Assembly (NCBI GenBank): GCA_025765615.1
Contig: JAIVFJ010000006.1
Coordinates: 62,001 to 126,000 of the forward strand
From: Zopfochytrium polystomum
Taxonomy: Eukaryota; Chytridiomycota; Chytridiomycetes; Chytridiales; Chytridiaceae
DNA length: 64,000 nt
Reading direction: 5' to 3'
The notes beneath the pieces were generated by a model. It did no database searches and was not told the DNA's origin. It was given only the letters and a program-made list of their open reading frames with translations. Position 1 is the first letter of the stretch, and each line of letters opens with the position of its first letter. This document shows positions 36,695-48,122 of the stretch, piece after piece. The position numbers and the translations under genes were made by a program.

Positions 36695-36732
<38 letters not shown>

Positions 36733-37819
36733 GACATCGACTTTATCCGGTCCAAGCTCGCGACGCCCGCCTCGCTCGCGCACGGCCTCATTACGGTCGT
36801 GGCGTGGACGCCGCCGCTGCCGCACGAGAGCTTTGACCCGCTGGCGGGCGCGGTGGGCGCCGCCGCTGCTGGCAAACAGCCAAACCACACGGCGTACTTT
36901 GCGGCGCTGCCGCAGGTGTTCCAATACATCCCGGACGCGTCGGAAGCGGCGGCGGCTTCCGCTGGGGAGCTGCGGCGGCGGTCGGCGTTTGACGCCGTGG
37001 TTGCGGCGTTCCGGCGGGGCGGGCTCGGCGCGGCGGTCAAGGGCCCGCCCTCGGCGTCGGCGGGCGAGAAGAAGAAGAAAAAGAGGACGGAAAAGGATGA
37101 CGCCGGGTTCGACGTCGAGGGCGAGATGTTTGGGTTTGCGTTTGCGATCCCGCTGCTCGTTGCGCTCGAGACGAGCGGGTGGAAGATGCGGCGGCTCGCG
37201 TTGAACAGGGGCAAGGTGTGTGTGTGTGTGTTTTGCTTTTTTATCGATCTCACTTTTCTCGTTCCTCCGTTTCCGTGATACTCACACTTCACCAAAACAA
37301 ACCAAACAAAAAAAACAAAAAATGCCCCACCACCCCCAAAAGCTCTTAACATCCGCGCTGGCGGCGACGCGCGAGATCTTCGAGACGTCGCCGACGCTGC
37401 AACGGCGGCGTCCGTCCGGGTGGCAGCTGGCGTTCGTGATCCTGCCGCTGGCGCGGGTGCTGCTTCCGCTTGCGCTTCTCGCCGCGCCGGCGGCGCTGCG
37501 GCACCTGGTGGACCTGGACGCGATGCTGGAGTCGCACTTTAGCAAGGTGGGCGGACAGACGCGGCTGGAGCTGGACCAGCACGTGGAGGCGGTGGAAGCG
37601 GCGGCGGCGGCGGCGGGAGGGGCGGGGGGCAAGACGGCAAAGACGGCGGCGGTGCGCGCGCTGGCGGCGCGGTGTCCGCGGTGGGGCGGGCCCGGGATCG
37701 GCGCGGAGACGGCGGCGGAGCGCGCCGAGGACTTTGCGTGGATCGCCGGCGGGCTGCTCAGCGCGCTGGCGGTCGCGGTCGCGGTCGTGGTGGCTGCCGT
37801 CGGCGCGATCCGAGGTTAG
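36099..37819 (+). CDS. Ketopantoate-reductase-like (ApbA/PanE) protein with C-terminal membrane segments
   Basis: Exons 36099-36579, 36734-37215, 37343-37819 (479 residues). The N-terminus is the ApbA/PanE NADP-binding unit: RKILVVGCGSIGAVYYEALL (GxGxxG at 21-26), HLLVRPGRLSKLA, and AILITTSSLGL at the strand before the active site. The middle is diverged: an Ala-rich segment, then a Lys-rich loop (GEKKKKKRTEKDD), then FAIPLLVALETSGWKM. The C-terminus differs from PanE: FVILPLARVLLPLALLAAPA and a last segment AGGLLSALAVAVAVVVAAVG look membrane-spanning. A soluble ketopantoate reductase is about 300 residues, so this is probably a membrane-anchored relative with an unknown substrate. Intron 1 is a (CT)n tract running into the acceptor. 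Confidence 0.75.
36659..36731 (+). repeat. (CT)n tract forming the polypyrimidine region of an intron
   Basis: Runs without break into the ccag acceptor of exon 2 of the PanE-like gene at 36734, so it likely serves as the polypyrimidine tract. Confidence 0.85.
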
Positions 37820-38472
37820 GTTAAGTGAGGGGCGCTCGCTCCTTCGCGATGGCGTCGGGGTAAGCCCATACTCCTTAATCTCCCCGCTTTGCCCTTTTTT
37901 TTTTTTCTTCTGTTCTCTTCACCCTCTGGTTGGGATGGTTGGTTTGGAGAGCAAATGAGCTTGTTGTCCCCCTGCGGAACCTATTGTTTTTCCTTTGTTC
38001 GGCAAACCCAACCCACCTACCCACACCTCCCTGACCCATCTAACCTCATTGCTTCTCAACCCGCGCCATCCCGGCCCCCCCCCTGACCCGATTTGTGTTT
38101 GCTTCCATCATCAGTAACTTGTGCGTTTTTTTTTGTACTTCTCTCTCCCCCCACCCAAACCACCTCCTTTGCGTTGTTGGCGCGCCCCTCCGTCTTGGAG
38201 AAATAAAAACGAAAAAAAAAAAAAAAACACACACAGATTTTACAGTAGCCCTCTCTTTTAATTTCTTTGTAGTGTCTGCGATGGCCCTGCGCGTGATGAA
38301 TAGGTACCGCTCGTTCCCCCTCACCGGTGGATCTCACAATCAAAAGTGGGAGCGGGGGAAACGAAGGGAGGCGGGCATTACTACTACTACTACGTTTTTT
38401 TTTTAGGGTACATACAGGGGACCATCAAGTAAGTATAAGACTTGGAGGGAAAGAAGTAAACGATTTAGGGAC

Positions 38473-38516
<44 letters not shown>

Positions 38517-38764
38517 TTTATAAAAACGGGGAGGGGCCAGCAACTAGGCAAATTCCTGCCTCTTCCCAGCTGGTGCTGGGGGAGAAGGAAAAGGAAAAAA
38601 AAAAGCAAAACACCAAAGGAAAAAACACTTCCACTATCAGGCCGCAAGGCCAACAACAGCAACAACAACAACAACAATCAACAACAAACAAACAAAAGGA
38701 AAGAAAAGGAGAGGGGGGGAAGAAAAAAAAAGGAGGAAATCGGCGCTGCGTCACCACGGAAACC

Positions 38765-38796
<32 letters not shown>

Positions 38797-38903
38797 AAAA
38801 AAAGCAAAGAAAAAAAAAAAACCAAGCAAAAAACCACAAAAAAGAGACACTACGAGAAAGACACTCGCATCACCACCCGACACAAAGTGCTTTTGTTACG
38901 CGA
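37820..38903. other. Convergent 3' flanks with long poly-A tracts
   Basis: T-rich to 38400; a poly-A run of about 40 at 38474-38514 and another of 29 at 38765-38793, plus a CAA repeat near 38650. No gene seen. Confidence 0.55.
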
Positions 38904-40562
38904 TCAGCGCGAGCACCGAGAACGGGTTGCTGCGCGCCACGGCGGCGGCGGCGGGAACGGCGGGCGCGGGAGTCCACGTCGGCGATGGCGGTTTGAACTG
39001 CTGCTGCTGCTGTGGTGGTGGTGGTGGTGGTAATGGTGGTGCTGCCGCTGCGTGGTCGGCCGAGGCGCGGGAGGGCGGCGGGGTTGCGGGCGGGGACGAG
39101 TGTGGGTTGGCGCCGGCGAAGGCGCCGGCGGAGGGGGGGGGGCGGGGGCGTGCGGGCGGGCGTACGGGTGGGTTGCGTCGTTGCGGCGGCGGAGGCGGTT
39201 GGGTTGGTGGTGGTGGTTGATGCTGACTTGGTTGGTGAAGCTGTTGTTGGTCGGGACAAAGACGGCTCCGGCGGCGGCGGCGGCGGGTTGGTGATAGTGG
39301 AAGTGGTCGAGGCGGACTGCGGGATGCGCCTCGCGAAAGGGAGAAACAGTTATTGGTGGTGGTAGGGGCTGTGCTGGTGGTGGCGACGGCTGCAGGTGGT
39401 ATTGGTGATAGTAAAATAATGGTTTGGGTGGCACCGCCGCTCTGCTGCGCGGGCCGGCAGCCGCTGCCGCTGCCGCGTCGGGCCAAACCTGCTCCGACGT
39501 CGACGATGGAAAGGCTGCGATCGGTTGTGGAGGAGGACCCACTCGACCCGCGCGGTGTTTTCCTCCTCCTCCTCCTCCGTCCGGCGACCGGCCGTCGCCC
39601 GACGCCGCCGCGGCAGCGGCGTCGGCGAGGCGAGAGAGCGCGGCGGGGATTGTTCCGGCGGCGGTGGCGGCGGCTGCGGATGCAGCGGCGACGGCGTGCT
39701 GAGGCGGGGTTGGCGGGCGCCGTGCGGTCGCCGCGTTTCCTGGCGCGGGGTCGGCGGCGGGGTGATTCGACTGCGGGTGGTGGTGGTCCTTGGGTCGGGC
39801 GGAGGAGGAAGTGAATGAGGAGGGGGCGGGCTGGGCTGACCCGACGGACGACGACGGCGACGACGACGACGGTGAGGAAGAGGCGGAGGCGGACGAGGAT
39901 GACGACGACGACGCGGTGACGGCCGACTTCCCCACCTTGCAGAGCGAGCAGCCGTCCCTCCGTTTGCGGTGCGGGCAGATAGAGCCGCCGCCGACGCCGA
40001 GGTCGTGGCAGGCCAGGCACTGGGTGCGGCGTTTGCCGTGCTCGCAGGGGCGCGGGGAGACCCACTTTGACTTTTGCTTTGGCTTGCGCGGCAGTCGCGG
40101 CGGCTGCGCCGGCTCGGAGGCCGGTTGCGTCCCGTCGGCGGATTTGCCGTCGTCCTCCTCTTGGGCGGCCGTGGTGGGGGCGGGGTAGGACGGAGAAGCC
40201 GAGGGGGCGGGCGAGTGCGGTCGGAGCGCCAGCTCCGCGGCATGCTGCTGGTGCTGGTGCTGGTACTGGAAAATCTGGAGCTGGTGCTGCTGCGCACCGC
40301 CGCATGTGGGTTGGCCTTGGAAGCATGGGGGCGAGTTGTTGTTGGGCGCCACCGAGGGCGACGGCGAGGCGAGCGACGGGGAGAAGGGTGCATTGGACGG
40401 GGTTACCACCAAGCGGCCCGGCGGAGTGTCTGGAGAGGGCGGGGACGGCGAAGAGAAGGCCGAGAGCGAGCTTGGGGAAGGAAAGTAAAAGCCGTCGTCG
40501 GCGTGCTTGGGAGGCAGCGGCCAGCCCCAGCCCCGAGGCGTCGGGTCGGCGGAGGTTGCCAT
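38904..40562 (-). CDS. Low-complexity protein with CxHx6CxxC double zinc-type motif
   Basis: 552 residues, single exon, ATG at 40562 (MATSADPTPRGWGW). At about residues 173-208 sits a paired Cys/His motif: CEHGKRRTQCLAC then, nine to ten residues on, CPHRKRRDGCSLCK, i.e. C-x-H-x6-C-x2-C repeated, rich in Lys/Arg. This resembles the HGRxRxxCxxC repeats seen in various plant, oomycete and fungal proteins, which probably bind zinc; function is not established. The rest is Ser/Pro/Ala/His/Gln-rich and disordered, with poly-His runs near the C-terminus. The basic motif in a disordered protein suggests nuclear or nucleic-acid work, but that is inference. Confidence 0.7.
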   Translation of the reverse strand: MATSADPTPRGWGWPLPPKHADDGFYFPSPSSLSAFSSPSPPSPDTPPGRLVVTPSNAPFSPSLASPSPSVAPNNNSPPCFQGQPTCGGAQQHQLQIFQYQHQHQQHAAELALRPHSPAPSASPSYPAPTTAAQEEDDGKSADGTQPASEPAQPPRLPRKPKQKSKWVSPRPCEHGKRRTQCLACHDLGVGGGSICPHRKRRDGCSLCKVGKSAVTASSSSSSSASASSSPSSSSPSSSVGSAQPAPSSFTSSSARPKDHHHPQSNHPAADPAPGNAATARRPPTPPQHAVAAASAAAATAAGTIPAALSRLADAAAAAASGDGRSPDGGGGGGKHRAGRVGPPPQPIAAFPSSTSEQVWPDAAAAAAAGPRSRAAVPPKPLFYYHQYHLQPSPPPAQPLPPPITVSPFREAHPAVRLDHFHYHQPAAAAAGAVFVPTNNSFTNQVSINHHHQPNRLRRRNDATHPYARPHAPAPPPPPAPSPAPTHTRPRPQPRRPPAPRPTTQRQHHHYHHHHHHSSSSSSNRHRRRGLPRPPFPPPPPWRAATRSRCSR

Positions 40563-42711
40563 TTACTGCGGCGCGCGGGGGGGAGGAGGGGTTTTTTTGG
40601 CGGTCTGCAGGAAGGTGCGAGTGCACGTGCGAATAGGAGTCTCGTTTTTGTACGTTGTCGCTCGGTGCGTGAGAGGGGACTGGCGTGGTCGCCTGGTGCA
40701 ATTGGCCCAGCTGGCAAGGAGCGGGGTGGCCAAATGTGCTGGGAGGGAGGGTTGGGTGAGAGACAGAGCGAGAGAGAGAGACTGTGGGTGTGCGTGTACG
40801 TGTGTGTGTGTGTGTGTGCGGGTGGGTGAGTGTGTGCGAGTGAGTGAGGGAGTGAGGATGTATGAAGTAGAAATGGAACGGACGAAGTACTGAGAGAGAG
40901 GGGACGCTCGCGTGTGAAGAAGGGTAAGGTGGAAGGGGTCTTTTTTTTTTGGAAGGGGGGAGAGTGTGGTGAGGGGGGTTGGGCCTTTTGTTGTGTGCTG
41001 GCCTTTGAGTCTTTCTTTCTTTTCTTTGTTATCCTTTTGTACTTTTCTGTTTTGTTTATTATCCTTTTTGGTGCTCATTTTCTATTTGGTTTTGGCAGGA
41101 GGATCGATTTTTTTTTTTTTTTTTTTTTTGTTTCTTGAGCAGGATGGAAGACCGAGCGACACAGCACAAGACAAGCTGGTTGATGAAAGGAAAGGGCTGT
41201 GTGCGTGTGGGAGGTGGATGGGTTGATGGATGATGATGATGATGATGTTGTTGATGATGATGGTGGTGGTGGTCAGTGGCTGCCGTGGAGAGCAGGGACA
41301 GGGACAGAGACAGAGAGAGGGAGGGCGACGCTGCTTGCCCTTTCTCTTCTGTGTGCATCCCCATCGGTTTCTTTTTTGGACCCCTTTCGGTTTTTGCTAT
41401 CCAACGCAGCTTTTGTTTGCAGAGTCAGTCCGTCGGAAGGGCCGGGGGCCACACACACTCTGTCTGTCTCGCTCTCTCTCTCTCTGTCTCTCCCTCTCAC
41501 TCTCTGAGTCCGTCCGTGTCGCCTCTGTGCTGTGTGATGATGATGGCTTTCTCTGCTCAGTCTGCCAATCTGTCGGTGCAATGTGGGAAAAAGTGAACAA
41601 AATGAACAAACGGTTGGGGCATGTGCCAAAAATGATTGTCCGGGAAACAAGAGGGAAGGAAACACAGAAAGTGAGAGACAGAGAGAGCGAGAGGGAAAAA
41701 GAGTGGGGGGCACAAGTGCGAGTGAGATCGTGGGACAGAGAAGCCCCGAGTCTTTTTTTCTCACCTCCACAGCCTTTGTCTTATTGCCGAATGCGGGAAC
41801 AGATGCCGGGTATGGCACAGGCCTTCTTGGTACTATCAAAAACAAGAAAATTGGACCCCTTTGAAAATTGTTCCGGTTCTGCCTTGGATCCGACCATTTC
41901 CCCCTCTACCCTCTTAAGTTTGTATAAAAATCATTCAAAAAATTCGTTGTTTGTCTCTGGGCACATGCAAAGGGGCAAGAAAGGGCGGCCGGATCCCCGA
42001 TTTGGTCAAGAATCGCAAGCAGAGAAAAATCGTTTTCTTCTTTATAGATTCTCTATCCAATTTTTTTTTCTTTCTACCCAATTTTTTTTTCTTTCTTCTT
42101 CTTACCCTTTTGTTTTCAGTTTACCTTCACTTTCTCTTTTGGCAAGCCGACACACAAAAACTACACTTGCTTGGTCGAGTGACACTCCTTGACAGACTGC
42201 CCGACAGAGCGCTATACAATGGCCGACGACATCAACGTCGAATGACTGACTAACGATTGAAAGAAAAAATATGACTATTCGCAAAGACAAAAGAGAGAGC
42301 GAGGCGGCGGCCACGAAAGCCTCCACGCTGGATGGAGGAGAGAATTGAAAATTTCTTGTCTCAGACAAAAAAAAAACAAAAAGAAAAAACGTTCGGGTGA
42401 AAAGCTGATTACGTGTGGTTAAAAAGAGGAGTGTATCCGAGCCGGACACACGAATCGTGGAGAGAACGACCACCCCAAAAACCAAAAATAAAAAATAAAA
42501 ATATAGAAACCGAGACACAGACCGCAGCAACGGACGGCAATTGCAACGGCTGGGTTACAAAACATATGAGAATATTGAGCGGGCTGACTGGTTAAGTGGT
42601 GGAAGGTGAACGAAGAAGACGTGGGGGCATACCGCTGCTGCCTGGTCGAGGCTCGCTGGTGGTTTCTCAGCAATGAAAAGGGTCGAGCCTGGAAGTGGTG
42701 GACAGACGAGG

Positions 42712-42712
<1 letters not shown>

Positions 42713-42807
<95 letters not shown>

Positions 42808-42850
42808 CGAGAGAGAGAGAGAGAGAGAGAGTGAGTGAGAGAGAGTGAGA
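42713..42850 (+). repeat. (GA)n microsatellite
   Basis: Nearly pure GA for about 130 bp with a few interruptions toward the right end. Confidence 0.95.
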
Positions 42851-43026
42851 GTGAGGGAGTGATAGAGAAAGAGGCGACTTCTTCTGTTGGTGCGCAGGGT
42901 GCCGCCCACTGGCTGAGCCAGCTGCTTTTTGGAGTGTGCGTGTCGCCGTCGCCCGGACTCAGCCGGAAACCCAAGCGGGGGCAGCGGCGGCTTTTTTTTT
43001 ATTTTTGGTTTGGGTTGCTATTGTGC

Positions 43027-43084
<58 letters not shown>
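43027..43084 (+). repeat. (CT)n microsatellite
   Basis: Pure CT for about 58 bp, 180 bp from the (GA)n tract of opposite strand sense, so the two could pair as a large hairpin in single-stranded DNA. Confidence 0.95.
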
Positions 43085-43086
<2 letters not shown>

Positions 43087-44600
43087 GCTTCTTTTTTTTT
43101 TTTTTTTGGAAAGAACCTCAAGACACACTGCGCCTTCTGTGCCAGAAAAAGGGGAGGAATGATAAAACATAAAAATACATAAAAAAAGAAGAGAGAAAAG
43201 AGAAAAGACGACAACTGAAGTGGGCCGCATTATTATTTGCTCACTGGCCGCCCAGGCAGGCCGACAAAGCAAGTCGCTGCGGTAGTCGCGGGTGCCCGTG
43301 ACCGTCGTTTGTGATGGGCGGAGCGTCTGGGTAGCCAAATGATTTGAAGGACGTTCGTGCTGGGGGCTCTTTATCTGGAACTGAACACCGCCTATTTCTG
43401 GACATACTCAAGTCTCCTGCCCTGGGGGTTGGACACTGGTCAAACGAAATGGAAAGGGGTTTCATTTTTTTACTTCAGTCGTACAAAAAAAAGGGAAAGA
43501 TGATTGGAGAGCGTTGTGCCAGTGAAAAGCGATGCGAGAAAGAAGGAAAGAGAGAAGAAAAATAAAAGCATGTGCAAGAAGGTTAGGCGATACAGTACGT
43601 TGGGGAAGATCCGCCAGCGTTTCGCGACGGGAGAGATACACTTCTCCGGTAAACGTCGGCGGCCGCATCCTCGTGTTTCGAAGGCGTCTTTTTCTTTTGT
43701 GGAAGTTGCGCGAGTGGGTTTAAAACTTTAGCGGCCGCCTGCTGAGTTTTTTTTTTTTTTTTCTTTTTTGCAACGTGAATCTTGGTGAAAAATCATCCAA
43801 TCAAGCAACAAGGAGAACGAAAGAACGGAACGTGGGGTCACGCAGTCGTCTGCTGCCGTGGAAGCGGCAGAAGCGTCGCGACGGGAGAGATCCGAGTCGC
43901 CGAAAGAGCTGGCGGTTGGCTCCCTCGTTGTTGAAGGAGTCGTCGTGTGTGTGTGAGTTTGTTTTGGTATTCATGTGTGTGTGTACCTCCGTCGACGGAA
44001 GGCAACGGCAAAGGGGTTCCCTGGGGGGAAATAGGCGAAACAGAACACGAGAAAAAAAAATAAAATAAAAAAGCAAAATAAAGTAGCTTGGAGCGTGAGT
44101 AAGCCCCTTCGACGACCTTTTGGGCGGCAGCCTCTGGTATACTCTTTTTATTTCCGTATTTTCTAGTATTTTTTTCCCCCTTGTCCCTGGCATCTTGGGA
44201 AACGCGGCCTGGTTGCTGCCGCTTCATTCATTGCAGGCGTCCATCGAGCATTGCGAGCTGGCAGGGTGTTTGAATACAGTTATGAAATATATTTGTGCGA
44301 GAGCGGCGCAGCGACAGTGCTCGGCTGCGGGAAGAAGGAAAAGATCTGAAGAGCGGCGTTGCAGGCAATCCAAAGAGATGGGAAAGGGTTCGGTAATCTC
44401 TGCGGATTTGCTGCGAGATGTGCCGAAGAAGGACCACATCGATTACTTTAAAATCTCCACCAAAAAAACGAACGGAGCTTCTGCAAGGACATCCATTAAC
44501 CGCTAGACACACTCGTCAGTTCAAGTTGACAGCAGCTTCGTCCCGGCACAAAAAAAAAATGGTGGATATCCGTGGAAGGATCTTCTGGAGCTAGATATTT

Positions 44601-45090
44601 ACCATGGAACTAAAACCAACACAGAAAGAAGCCGGACACCCCCAAATTTTGGGCCTCCCAAAATTCAGAAATTTTTGATTCCCTTGTCGCCTTCGTCGCC
44701 GCCCGCCACCACCCGCCGTCGACGACCACCGCCACCCCCTTCCTCCGTCTGCTCCCCCATCCCCCGCTTCAAACTCCGCTACTGTGGAAACACTTTCACT
44801 GGCACCCAGCGAAACTCTCTTGGAGCGTTTTTCCCTTACGACATCGGTCCCACTACCGACGGATCCATTCACCTCTGTGTCGGGTCAAAGGCGCTCGGCA
44901 GCCCCATCAAGGAGGGCAAACTTACGGTCCCTCACAGCTTGCGTTCACATGGAAAGTCGCTCACCACTCCGCAATCCTGGCAATCGAACTGATTCCGCAA
45001 TCGTCTTCGCCGGTATCCCAAGTGTCGCAGTAGTCAGCCATCGCTGTCGGATTCCAGCAGTAATCAAATCGCCCAACCTCATTCACCATC
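44601..45090 (+). other. Upstream region of maf1
   Basis: Frames at 44675-44992 and 44784-45110 are open but unrecognised; they overlap each other and the maf1 start, so are read here as 5' leader or promoter. Confidence 0.4.
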
Positions 45091-46237
45091 ATGAAGTATC
45101 TGGAGTTTGAGTCGCTAGAGGAGATCAACAGCGCTCTGGCCGGCCTGTACTTGGGGGATTGCAGAGTGTTTGGGCGAGTGGAGGCATATTCTTGTGAGTG
45201 AATGCTGTTTTAGATCTGCCAAGACCGAGCCGTTAACCCTGTCCAACACAATCAATGGGAAAGGCAAGAATACCAACGAGGAAAAAAAACTGCGACATCG
45301 ACTGGACGCCAAGTACGAAGAGGACTCGCATAGCTTGAGCCTCGGCAGCAGCTTGGGCGAATACGCAACCTCGATTTCTCCCACCTCACCGTTTGGCCCG
45401 CTCACAGAGCCAATGCCTCGCAAAACTTTGTTTTACCTCATTGCGACACTCAATGCCGCTTACCCGGACTTTGATTTCAGGTTTGGCCGACAACTATGCA
45501 CTCCTCAATATTCGCCAATCTCCGCATGCTTTTGCTCCCACACTAATGAAATACGTCTGTTGCCATCATGAACTTGATCAGCGACATCGACCCATCGACC
45601 TTTGTCAAGCTGACCAGCCTCACGACAATCCACCGTCGGCTGGAAGCCACGCTCTTCAACATCTCTGAGGCGTCGGCAAGCCGTCGGCACCACGTGAGCG
45701 TGATCCACGCAGCGGTGTGGTCGGCGATCGACGCGGTGATCGACCTGCCGACGCCGACGGACCCGAACCCGGACTGCGCGCTGTACGAGTTCCGGCCGGC
45801 GCCGGAGAGCGACCCGAATAACGTGTCGGACGCGGACGACGCCGGCGGCGCGGATGGCGCGGGGGTGCGCTGGAGCTTTTGCTTCCTGCTGTTCAACAGG
45901 CGCAGGAAGCGCGTCGTGATGTTTGCGTGCCGCGCGGTGAGCTTGTTGGCGCCCGGGTTGCCGGAGGAGGTCGCGGAGGAGGAGTGGGACGACGATATGG
46001 AGACGCCGGTCGACTTTTGGAGGGATCGGTGAGAACGGCTCTTTTTTTTTTTTTTTTTTTTCACTTGAGTGATAGGGAACTGGAGGGCCTTGCCTTCCTT
46101 TTTTTTTTTTTTGGAAACAATTTTGTGTTTTTTCTTTCTTTTTGGTTTCTTTTGCGTGCCATTCACTGACCCCGCCTGGTGCCTTCGTCAGATCACTGTC
46201 TTACGAGCAGTACACGATGCAGTCCATGGAAATGTGA
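45091..46237 (+). CDS. maf1: Maf1, repressor of RNA polymerase III
   Basis: Exons 45091-45193, 45264-45480, 45582-46028, 46192-46237 (270 residues, frame closes). Maf1 boxes are all present: box A, MKYLEFESLEEINSAL through CRVFGRVEAYSCK with EEKKLRHRL after the first splice; box B, RKTLFYLIATLNAAYPDFDF; box C, RWSFCFLLFNRRRKRVVMFA. An acidic segment (EEVAEEEWDDD) lies near the end, as in other Maf1 proteins. Maf1 binds Pol III and Brf1 to shut down tRNA and 5S rRNA synthesis under stress. The first intron was placed so that YSCKNTNEEKKL is formed; the alternative, a 20-bp intron directly after GTGAGT, is too short and leaves the wrong frame. The usual Ser-rich loop is short. Confidence 0.93.
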
Positions 46238-46840
46238 CCGGGCGCCCGCTTTTTCTTCGGATCCGTCACCGAAGCCACAAGTTGTTTTCGACTCTACGCT
46301 CTCTCTCACCCTTCCTTTATTTTCGAAGTCCCTTTCCGTCGACTCCCTCAGTTCCTCGCCTTCCCCCCCTTCTTTTCACTTCTTTTTCGTAGTCATTCAC
46401 TTTGGTTTTTCTTTTGTAAAGTTCGAATCACCCTATTTCCTCTTGGTTCAATTTATCAGTTCTTTGTATTATCCCCGTATTGTCTCTGCAATGGTTTGTT
46501 TTTGATTCGGCATCTGCTCGCCTCTCGTGTGCAGTTAATCATCGCCCTCTTCTCCCTCGTATTCCAGTTCGTTCCCTTGAATTCCTTGTTAATTTCCTCT
46601 CAGTTCCGGCCAATTTCCTTTGCCTCCTTCCCCCACCTTCAAGTCCTTTTGCTCGATCGAAGTGGTCTTCGCGTTTCTCGTTCCTTCGCGCCCTCCACAC
46701 CAAACCCAGTTACAGCGAAACAAGTGCATTCCGAATTGAATTTGTGCAAATCCATCTCAGTCTCGCGAGGTCTTGGAACAGATATTTTGCTCTCCCAAAA
46801 AGCGAAAAAAGAAGGCCAAAGCAGCACCGGCTCCAGCGAC
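46238..46840. other. 3' flank of maf1, T/C-rich, no gene recognised
   Basis: Pyrimidine-rich on the plus strand; overlapping short frames only. Confidence 0.45.
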
Positions 46841-47015
46841 GCAGCACGCCGTAGAGAAGGCTCGGTGTGAGACCAGGGTGGCTATAAGAAGCATGTTTGC
46901 GGTAGTGGGGTGAAGCTCGTGAACGGTTTGCGGCTACGTCTCCAATGGTTTGTTTGGTTTGTATGTGTTTTGGTTTGATCTGCCAGATAGAGAGATACAC
47001 AGAGAGAGATATTTG

Positions 47016-47109
<94 letters not shown>

Positions 47110-47110
47110 A
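46841..47110 (-). pseudogene. Fossil 5' end of a WSC-type secreted-protein gene, fused to dispersed module copy 2
   Basis: On the minus strand the leader around 46895-46925 and the start at 46894 (MLLIATL) match the leader and start of the intact WSC gene at 48873 (MLLIAATLL): shared pieces include TTCACGAG, CTTCA, CTACC and CCACCCT. After about 10 codons similarity ends and the frame closes near 46760. Upstream of it, 46937-47010 matches 11141-11215 (5' leader of the giant gene), followed by (GA)n at 47021-47105. Confidence 0.65.
47021..47105 (+). repeat. (GA)n microsatellite next to module copy 2
   Basis: Pure GA for about 85 bp. Confidence 0.95.
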
Positions 47111-48122
47111 CCCAGTGCGCGTTGGTAAACTGTATATACATTTACCCCCATGCGGGGGATGGTCGCCGCGAGACACCGATCGTGACCTTCTGCCCTTTCC
47201 TGTTTTATCTTTTGACTTCTTTCTTTCCTTTATGGCGACGACAGGCAAGGGTAAAGCAAAGAATTCAGGGACTTCCTTGTTGTCCCTTTTGGCTTGTCGG
47301 TCCCAAATTTGGCAAAACAGCCTCATACAAAGTTCATCGCATAACCTGCGCATGCCAGGCAAATCTCCAAGGAATTAGACTTTATTTTACTCCAAACTGT
47401 CCTCTCCCACTCCTTCTATGATACACTTGAGAATCTCATACCTGAAGGTGCAAGGCTTCCAACAGCAAGACAGCCAACATCCTGTCCGGTGGCAAGGTTT
47501 TGATCACATTTTGAATGACGGCCACAAAGGTCTCTAATATTTTCAATTGCCCCGGGGGAACTGGAAAGTCAAAAGTCAACTCCCATCCGCTTTCAAGTTG
47601 TTCGTACAGCCTTCACAACTAACACGCACTTGCCATTCGCAGAACTGCTTTAAACTCTCTATATTGATGTGCGCAGATTAAAGCGAGGCTGCTTTGATCT
47701 CTGGGAAACAGCGTGGTGATAATCAGCAAGTTTTTCCAAATGTCACTGCTCATCGTGCATCAGTAGCTGCAAAATCACCGCAGGAGGAATTTCGATATTC
47801 ATGAACTGAAGTCGCAAGTAGCTTTGGCATGCACTTGATTGGTGCCCTCTTGTCTCCATAAGTTCACTGCCTTCTCGGGATGGGGTTTCTATCTTCTTTT
47901 TGCATTTTTCCCCTCAACGCCAGAAAAACAACGACGTATCGAAGCAGTCCGGTTTTAAGTGTGTGATCGATTGCGATCCGCAACTGAAATCGTATTATTG
48001 AAATTCGAGGCATTGACTGCGCCGTGAGCATCTAACAAATACGAAGAAAATGGAATAGCTGGGTAGATCCAACAAGCAAAGAAAAAAACAGTTCAGGCAA
48101 GGGCATATCTCCCCTCCCCACT
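47111..48122. other. Spacer, no gene recognised
   Basis: Mixed composition, lower GC around 47400-48000; frames short and unrecognised. Confidence 0.5.

Larger units (their letters stand above)
40563..44600. other. 4-kb microsatellite-rich gap, no gene recognised
   Basis: Contains GT-rich (40790-40840), a T run (41109-41129), CT-rich (41460-41510), a long (GA)n (42713-42850) and a (CT)n (43027-43084). Frames such as 44120-44506 (+) show no recognisable domain. Some sequence may be decayed genes or long 5' regions, but nothing is supported. Confidence 0.5.

Noticed and set aside
45194..45213. 20-bp intron in maf1 (GTGAGT to TTTTAG)
   Set aside because: Too short to splice and gives the wrong frame; the 70-bp intron to 45263 restores the YSCK..EEKKL segment.
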